From: Saprospiraceae bacterium
GTDB lineage: Bacteria; Bacteroidota; Bacteroidia; Chitinophagales; Saprospiraceae
Direction: 5' to 3'
NCBI GenBank assembly: GCA_016719855.1
Contig: JADJYH010000060.1
Span: 1-43,553 of the forward strand
Length of the DNA: 43,553 nt
Part shown: positions 38,101 to 43,553 of the stretch, piece by piece
Layout of the letters: every line of letters starts with the position of its first letter
Position numbering within the stretch: position 1 is the stretch's first letter
Made by a program: the position numbers and the translations under genes
The notes under the pieces: model-generated
The model's input: only the letters and a program-made list of their open reading frames with translations
Told to the model about the DNA's origin: nothing
Database searches by the model: none

Positions 38101-38227
38101 GAGCGAAAATCACTGGAAGCAGAAAAAGCCAAGGTCACGGAAATGGAACAGCGGAAAAAAGGAGCTGGAGGCCCAAATCAAGAAGCTGGAGGAAGACCTT
38201 GCAAAGAAAAAAAATGGGTCGAATTGA
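35125..38227 (+). CDS. Giant exported coiled-coil protein with 11-residue repeats (3' frameshift)
   Basis: About 1033 residues. A signal (MYKSYLTLFLAILFLGTSSLFSQ) precedes a beta-type domain (about 25-165, GTYTYSLDFRN, FARVYSKGGEIF), then about 800 residues of uninterrupted Ala/Glu/Lys helix (AAEEIKKTKEA, SAEQVAAARAA). Core Val/Ile/Met positions recur every 11 residues, with 18-residue steps in between, i.e. hendecads mixed with heptads, giving a nearly straight or right-handed coiled coil. It also resembles LEA group 3 repeats. An extra G at 38161-38162 misreads the tail; repaired, it ends ELEAQIKKLEEDLAKKK with stop 38225-38227. Role unknown; a periplasmic spacer or stress protein is a guess. 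Confidence 0.82.
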
Positions 38228-38328
38228 CGCCAACCATGTCATAAAGTAGTAAAACGTGCCATTGCGGCTTGAACTAGGGCATGGCTTTCAAGGCTAAAAA
38301 CAATTCATGTCCTAACCCCAACTCATAC

Positions 38329-39120
38329 CTACGTGACCTTTGCCTTGCGTAGCATCTTGGTGAACAAGTTGGGAAAAAACCGCTTGACGTAAACGCCCAC
38401 TAATTCCCTGCCGCCAAAATACAGTTCGTATTTTCCCTTTTTCACTGCTGAAACGATGGCCTTGGCCAAATCTGCTGGGCTTTTGCCAGCGCGTGTTTTA
38501 TTGTCCATTGAGCCTTGCGGCGAGCCGTCGCCGGTGAGCGCATTAACGCTGACTTTGGTGGAAATAAAACCGGGGCAAACCAACGTCACCAACACGTTCT
38601 CCCGCCAAATCTCCGCCCGCAGCGAATCAAAAAAACCATGGAGGCCGTGCTTGGCTGCGGCGTACGATGAACGCAGCGGAGTCCCAAATTTTCCGGTCAA
38701 GCTGGTGATGACCACGAAATGGCCGGTCTTTCGCTCCAGAAAATGGGGCAAAATGGCCTTCGTCAGAGCAATGGTACCCAGCAAATTGACATTTATGAGT
38801 TTTTTGTCCACTTCGAACTTTGTGTCCTTGGCCAGGGAGCGCTGTGAGATGCCGCCGTTGTTGACCAAAACGTCCACACTCCCAGCTTTTGCCAGAACCG
38901 ACTGAACCACGCCTGGCAGGGAGTCGTGGTCGCCGAGGTCGAGGGTCTGGATGATGGTGTCGGGCCTGCCGCAAGCATTGGCAACCCGCTGAAGCTCTGC
39001 TTCGTTGCGGGCTGAAAGCACAAGCCTTGCCCCTTCTTTTGCGAATTCGTGGGCCAAGGCCTCCCCTATCCCGGAGGATGCGCCGGTAATCCAGACGGTC
39101 TTATTTTCAAATTTTTTCAT
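38329..39120 (-). CDS. Short-chain dehydrogenase/reductase (SDR)
   Basis: NAD(P)-dependent oxidoreductase, 263 residues, unbroken. Rossmann motif TGASSGIG (residues 12-19), LDLGDHDS, NNGG, catalytic Ser in VVITSLTGKFG and YAAAKHG (Tyr and Lys), and PGFISTKVS after the active site. The basic residues after the second strand (SARNEAEL) favour NADP. The C-terminus (KRFFPNLFTKMLRKAKV) is basic and hydrophobic, as in DHRS7-like members that sit at membranes. Substrate unknown. Convergent with the coiled-coil gene. Confidence 0.93.
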   Translation of the reverse strand: MKKFENKTVWITGASSGIGEALAHEFAKEGARLVLSARNEAELQRVANACGRPDTIIQTLDLGDHDSLPGVVQSVLAKAGSVDVLVNNGGISQRSLAKDTKFEVDKKLINVNLLGTIALTKAILPHFLERKTGHFVVITSLTGKFGTPLRSSYAAAKHGLHGFFDSLRAEIWRENVLVTLVCPGFISTKVSVNALTGDGSPQGSMDNKTRAGKSPADLAKAIVSAVKKGKYELYFGGRELVGVYVKRFFPNLFTKMLRKAKVT

Positions 39121-39528
39121 GAAATCAGTAGTGTCCGGTTTAACTCCCAGTCATTGGTTTGGGTCCATTTTTTGCTGTGTTCGCGGGCGGCCCTTTTCGG
39201 CCCCGCGCGGCAACAAATCTGGGTTTCCGGATTTGGGTCTCAAAAGCCTGGATTCTCGGGCGCTTTCGAGTCATTTCGCCGCCGGGGGGGGACGGGGTGA
39301 CTTGAACGCCACCCTTCGGCACTACTGATGCTAAATATGCCTTTTGCTTGCGCAATGATAATCCAGATAATTCCTTTCGCTGCAAACATTAATCACAGAA
39401 AAGCATGACTTTTTTGTTAGCCCCAAATTCTGCTCAAAAAATTGGTCAAGGAAGCATTGCCAACTACTTTGTCCAACTATTGAATCGAGGTATGTTTGCG
39501 CTCAATTTTAGGTTTTCAATCAAGAAAA
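39121..39528. other. GC-rich structured spacer, no gene recognised
   Basis: The part 39180-39310 is GC-rich, with short inverted tracts (gggcggcccttttcggccccgcgcgg region, cgggcgctttcgag, cgccgccggggggg). No tRNA, known RNA or coding frame is convincing. Confidence 0.4.
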
Positions 39529-40219
39529 ATGCACCATTTAAAAGTCATTGCCTTCGATGCCGACGACACCCTGTGGGTGAACGAACCTTATTTTCAAGAA
39601 GCGGAGCAGAAGTTTTGTGCCCTGCTGGAAGATTACTTGCCCCTCCACACGGTGTCCCAGGAGCTTTTCAAAACCGAGATGCAAAACCTGCCGCTCTACG
39701 GCTACGGTGTCAAGGCCTTCATGTTGAGTATGTTGGAAACAGCCCTTCGGGTAACCGAAAACACGGCAAATCCTGCCATTTTACACAAAGCCATCGAATA
39801 TGGGCGGGAGCTGCTGGCCAAGCCCATCGAGCTGCTGGACGGCGTGACCGAGGTGCTGGAAGCGCTCAAGGGCAAGTTCCGGCTGGTGGTGGCCACCAAG
39901 GGCGACCTGCTCGATCAAGAACGCAAGCTGATGAAGTCGGAACTGGAGCCATATTTCCACCACATTGAAATCATGAGCGACAAGCAGGAAAAAGGACTAC
40001 CAAAAACTGATTCGGCACCTCGACTGCCAGCCGGAGGAGTTCTTGATGCTGGGCAATTCGCTCAAATCGGACGTGCTGCCCGTGCTCAACATCGGTGGCC
40101 ACGGCGTTCATATCCCCTACCACACCACTTGGGCGCACGAGAAAATTGAGTCCAAAATCGAACACCCGAACTTCTTGCAGTTGAACAAGATTTCGGAAAT
40201 ACTGCCATATCTGCTGTGA
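39529..40219 (+). CDS. HAD-superfamily phosphatase (frameshifted)
   Basis: A cytosolic HAD hydrolase of about 230 residues from ATG 39529. Motif I FDADDTLW (the nucleophile is the first Asp), an alpha-helical cap (about 20-90), motif II VVATKGD, motif III Lys in KQEKDYQKL and motif IV GNSLKSDVLP. Motifs III/IV straddle a frame break: one extra base in 39989-39995 (aaaaagg). The downstream frame ends at 40217-40219 (KISEILPYLL). Substrate unknown, probably a small phosphate ester or nucleotide. Confidence 0.9.
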
Positions 40220-40232
40220 ACAGTGACAAACC

Positions 40233-40254
40233 GAAACACCAAAACTGGTGTTTC
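40233..40254 (+). terminator. Hairpin after the HAD gene
   Basis: gaaacacca (40233-40241) pairs perfectly with 40246-40254 around an aaac loop, 13 bases after the stop. There is no T-run directly behind, so its terminator role is uncertain. Confidence 0.45.
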
Positions 40255-40382
40255 ACACAGGTCATTTGTTTGGAACTTTGGAGGGAATCGGGTCAGGTTT
40301 TTGACCAATTATTTTACCCCAAAACACGGCCTGCTTTTTGTAAATGAGCAAAAATGCTAATGTTATGATAGGCTGCAAGGCT

Positions 40383-40390
40383 TACCTTTG
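40383..40390 (+). promoter_or_regulatory. Candidate -7 element for the lipoprotein gene
   Basis: TACCTTTG is an exact TAnnTTTG match, 43 bases before the ATG at 40434. Confidence 0.45.
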
Positions 40391-40433
40391 CGGCGCTTTT
40401 CAAAAATATTCATTCAAAAACGAATTCCGAGTC

Positions 40434-41105
40434 ATGAAAAAAATCCCCCTTTTGCTGGCCATTGGCCTTTTCCTTTTCGCTTGCAAACCTGAAAATACCA
40501 GCCAGCCCATCACCAATCCCGATAGCAGTCCTACGCCACCTGCCGACCTTTCGGTGGATGCAGACGGCATCATGCAAACCGTTCAAATCGTGGATACGCT
40601 GACCGGGAACTTCTCTATGGGCAAAAAGCCGGTGGCTGCGCTCAGTTCCGCCATCAGCCCGAACCCAATCATGAAGGAAGACCCCGTGAAGCCCGTGCCC
40701 GTGGCACCAAAAGCTGAGACGCCACAACAAGAGCGCCTTGTGCGGGTGCTGGTAAGCAATTACTGGGTGGTGCAGGGCCTTGTGCGCATCCGGGACAAAG
40801 AAGCCTCCCGCACCAACCCCGGCGCTTGGTTCAAGTTCAGGCCAGACGGCAGCTACGACTACGGATACTTGCAGAACAAAATCGGCACTGGCGCCTGGAG
40901 CATTGATGGACAAAAAGCCACGGTACACCTCGACGCCCCGCTCGTCGGCGACGACCGGGAGTGGAAGATGCAAATAGCCAAGACCGAGGACGTGATGGTT
41001 TGGGTGGGCACCGAGCGCTACAATACCACGGGCATCAACTTGAAACTCCTCAACTTGCTGTTTACCCCAAAAAACAGGAAGGAAATTGGATTGGACTACT
41101 ACTAG
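40434..41105 (+). CDS. Lipoprotein with lipocalin-like C-terminal domain, function unknown
   Basis: 223 residues from ATG 40434 (preferred to 40344 because it gives a clean signal: MKKIPLLLAIGLFLFACK). A Pro/Thr-rich linker and a middle segment with PVKPVPVAP lead to a C-terminal beta domain (RVLVSNYWVVQGLVRIRD, WFKFRPDGSYDYGYLQN, GTGAWSIDGQKATVHLDAP). This is laid out like the small lipocalin-like domains that report residual activity in Bacteroidota lipoproteins. No catalytic motif. Unbroken. Confidence 0.8.
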   Translation: MKKIPLLLAIGLFLFACKPENTSQPITNPDSSPTPPADLSVDADGIMQTVQIVDTLTGNFSMGKKPVAALSSAISPNPIMKEDPVKPVPVAPKAETPQQERLVRVLVSNYWVVQGLVRIRDKEASRTNPGAWFKFRPDGSYDYGYLQNKIGTGAWSIDGQKATVHLDAPLVGDDREWKMQIAKTEDVMVWVGTERYNTTGINLKLLNLLFTPKNRKEIGLDYY

Positions 41106-41190
41106 CGGTTTTGCGGATGGGTTTTCGGCCCAAAAAAGGGCTGGACATGCTGAATTGGCGTGCCCGGTCTTTTTTTTGGGCAAAGGGTGG

Positions 41191-41198
41191 TAATTTTG
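41191..41198 (+). promoter_or_regulatory. Candidate -7 element for the MFS transporter gene
   Basis: TAATTTTG is an exact TAnnTTTG match, 38 bases before the ATG at 41237. A TTTG at 41175-41178 is closer than the usual spacing. Confidence 0.35.
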
Positions 41199-41236
41199 AA
41201 ACTCGGTTTACCTTTCGAGCTAACAAAAATGGTAAA

Positions 41237-42587
41237 ATGGAAAAAGGTCTTGGACGACGGAGCATTGAAAGTGGCGTTTTGCCCAATCAAAACAAGCCGA
41301 CACTCAGCTTTTGGCAAATCTGGAACATGAGCTTCGGCTTTTTTGGCATTCAGTTTGGCTGGGGCCTCCAGATGGCCAACATGAGCAGCATCTACCGCTA
41401 CCTCGACGCCGAACCTGACCAGTTGCCCATCCTGTGGCTGGCCGCCCCACTCACCGGGCTTATCATCCAACCCCTCATCGGTTATACGTCAGACCGAACG
41501 TGGAACAGGGTCGGACGACGGAAGCCTTATTTCCTCACGGGAGCCATCCTCGCCTCTATCTGCCTTGTGCTCATGCCCAACAGCTCGGCCCTGTGGATGG
41601 CCGCTGGCCTGCTCTGGATTCTCGACGCCAGCATCAACGTTTCGATGGAGCCGTTCCGGGCATTCGTTGGCGACATGCTGCCAGCAAAACAGCACACAAT
41701 GGGCTTCACAATGCAGAGTTTCTTTATCGGCCTCGGTTCGGTCATTGCTTCGGCATTGCCTTTTTTGCTCCGCAATGTGTTTGGTATGGCGCCAAACGAA
41801 GGGGATGTCATCCCAGAAAACGTTAGGATTTCGTTTTATATCGGGGCCGCTGCATTCCTGGGGGCAGTACTTTACACCGTGATACGAACCAAGGAATATC
41901 CCCCCGCCGACATGGAGGCTTTCCGAAAAATGAAGGCAAAAAGCGGCAATGCCATCACTGCCACCATTGATGGCTTCAAAGAAATAATCGGGAACATCGC
42001 CAACATGCCGAAGGTGATGCGACAGTTGACCGTCGTACAGTTTTTTACTTGGATGGGCCTTTTCCTGATGTGGTTTTTCTTTGGCGACGCCACGGCACGT
42101 ACATCTTCCATGCTCCCGGCCCCGACTCCGACCTTTACAAGCAAGGCTCCGAATGGGCGGGGCTGATGTTCGGCGCCTACTCCTGGTGACGTTTCTCGTT
42201 GCGTTTTGCTGGCGCCAATCGCAGACCGAATTTCAAAGCCGAAAACCCACGCCATTTGCTTGACACTGGGCGGTCTTGGGTTGTTGCTGGTTGGTGTTTT
42301 CACCAGCAAATACCACCTAATTTTTCTATGATTGGCGTTGGAATTGCTTGGGCAAGCACGGTTTCCATGCCCTACGCCATTTGCAAGGCATTTGCCTGCT
42401 GGCAAATTGGGCGTTTACGGGTATCTTTAACTTCTTCATTGTCATCCCAGAGATCTTGGCAACCTTGTTTTTTGGCAAAATCTTGAAGCATTTCTTGGGC
42501 AGCAACACGCTCTACGCCATCATGTTGGCAGGTGGGATGTTGCTTTTGGCCGCAGTGCTTGCGCTCCGGGTGGAGGACAAGGATTGA
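41237..42587 (+). CDS. MFS sugar transporter, SLC45/GPH-like (many frameshifts)
   Basis: An inner-membrane transporter, probably a sugar:cation symporter. The N-terminal half reads cleanly from ATG 41237: LSFWQIWNMSFGFFGIQFGWG, PLIGYTSDRTWNRVGRRKPY (the MFS loop motif), INVSMEPFRAFVGDML, and SFFIGLGSVIASALPFLL. After FFFGDATA (about 42090) the reading changes frame at least five times. The pieces YIFHAPGPDSDLYKQGSEWA, FGAYS, ADRISKPKTHAICLTLGGLG, IGVGIAWASTVSMPYAI, GIFNFFIVIPEILATLFFGK and LRVEDKD (stop 42585-42587) appear in the correct order. Poor base quality at 42090-42440 is the likeliest cause. An adjacent SMP-30 lactonase would fit sugar metabolism. Confidence 0.85.
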
Positions 42588-42620
42588 GAAGGCATATTGA
42601 GATATTTTATCCTCAGGCCC

Positions 42621-43553
42621 CTATTTCAACTTCACCCGGCACAAGTACATATCCGAAGTTAGGTAGAGATACCCATCGCCTCCGATGGCACAGTTAGCTG
42701 TTGCCTCGCCGGGATTGATGCGGCCCAGCAGCGTTCCATCCATTTTGAAAATGAGTACGCCACCTGGACCAGAGGCGAGGACGATGCCGCTTTTGCTTAC
42801 TTTCATGCCATCCGGCAGTCCCTTTAATTCTTGACCAACCATCGGGGTGGCATCGTGAAATATTCGACCATTGGCGACTTTACCGTCCGCTTGAATGTCG
42901 AAAATCTTCCAAAGCGCCTTTTCTGGGTCTGAATTGGCCACAAAAAGCATCTTTTCATCCGGCGAAAGGGCGATGCCATTGGGTCGGGTAAGTGTCGAAT
43001 CTATCAGTTCCACTTTGCCGTCCACGTTCCGCCGATAAACACCTTGGAATGGAATTTCCTTTCGGTGCTTTTGTCGTGGTCCTTCAGCCCATAAGGCGGG
43101 TCCGTGAAATAGAGGTTTCCTTTTTATCAAAAACGAGGTCGTTTGGGCTGTTGAATCGCTTCCCATTCCACTTGTCAGCCAAGGTTTCGAAGATGGGCTT
43201 GGGCTGGTCAAGCGAGGCAGTCATTCGGGCTACCCGACGATCACCGTGCTGGCAAACGACGAGATTGCCGGCAGCATCCAATGCAAGGCCGTTGCCTCCT
43301 GGCTCAGTGCTAGTCGTTGTTTCGCCAGTAAAGCCCGACGGTGTGAGGTAGAGGCTGGCACCTTCGCCTTCCTTCCATTTAAAAATCTTGTTTTCAGGCA
43401 CATCGGTAAAAAGCAGGTAGCCACCATTGGCCACCCAAACTGGGCCTTCTGACCAAGTGTAGCCGTCAGCCAACACTTCGATTTTGGCATCGGCGGCGAG
43501 TATGGCGTCGAGTTCGGGCGACATCCGCTCGATTTTGCCAATGGTCTTCGTGA
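42621..43553 (-). CDS. SMP-30/gluconolactonase-type beta-propeller enzyme, 5' partial (frameshifted)
   Basis: A Ca2+/Zn2+-dependent lactonase family, six-bladed propeller. The frame is open through the right edge (TKTIGKIERMSPELDAIL), so the start and any signal lie outside the window. The metal and active-site blocks are YTWSEGPVW (Glu), FNSPNDLVFD (Asn), LTRPNGIALSPDEK (Asn) and LKGLPDGMKV (Asp). Breaks: a lost A in the run at 43121-43125 (FDKKGNLYFTDPPYGL) and another at 43060-43062 (STEKEIPFQGVYR). The repaired protein continues to ...MYLCRVKLK. It is convergent with the sugar transporter. The natural lactone substrate is unknown. Confidence 0.88.

Noticed and set aside
39297..39309. tRNA T-loop-like gttcaagtc on the minus strand
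   Set aside because: The flanking bases do not form a T-stem, and no acceptor, D or anticodon arm can be built.

Overview
The window looks like a chromosome piece from the Bacteroidota, most likely the Saprospiria (Haliscomenobacter/Lewinella-type bacteria). The evidence is type IX secretion (T9SS) C-terminal sorting domains, a hybrid one-protein two-component regulator, a carboxypeptidase-regulatory-fold outer-membrane receptor, a choice-of-anchor-B surface protein, a DUF4153 protein, and several exact TAnnTTTG -7 promoter elements instead of E. coli-type boxes. There is no prophage, plasmid or CRISPR locus. The genes are mostly single units for the cell envelope, the cell surface and metabolism. 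Layout, left to right: a crystallin/AbfB-like protein cut by the window edge (3-845); an alpha-carbonic anhydrase lipoprotein; a GH3 glycosidase (minus strand) divergent from a hybrid sensor/AraC regulator (4.3-8.7 kb); a MACPF/perforin lipoprotein; a Tat-type intradiol dioxygenase; an AT-rich pair of paralogous membrane proteins; a secreted protein of unknown function; a very large collagen-like, tail-fibre-like surface protein with an S74 self-processing domain, followed by a small T9SS protein (14.2-18.2 kb); a scarred segment where a truncated rapZ-like gene meets a truncated copy of the 13.3-kb gene (18.6-19.6 kb); a dienelactone hydrolase; an outer-membrane receptor; the RNase P RNA gene (23.5-24.0 kb, minus); a small exported protein; a class A penicillin-binding protein; three minus-strand envelope genes (27.5-32.1 kb); a DUF4153 membrane protein; methylglyoxal synthase; a giant exported coiled-coil protein; an SDR oxidoreductase; a HAD phosphatase; a lipoprotein; an MFS sugar transporter; and an SMP-30/gluconolactonase cut by the right edge. 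Two things cut across the whole window. First, about half of the longer genes are broken by single-base gains or losses, mostly in homopolymers, and each is repaired by adding or removing one base. This points to sequencing error rather than gene decay, so I annotate such genes as whole spans and give the break positions. Second, many spacers carry long hairpins whose arms are built from short repeated words, with a different word at each site. One such hairpin is spliced into the P12 helix of the RNase P RNA. This hairpin class, the perforin lipoprotein, the catalytically dead papain-like protein and the scarred rapZ junction are the parts most worth a second look.
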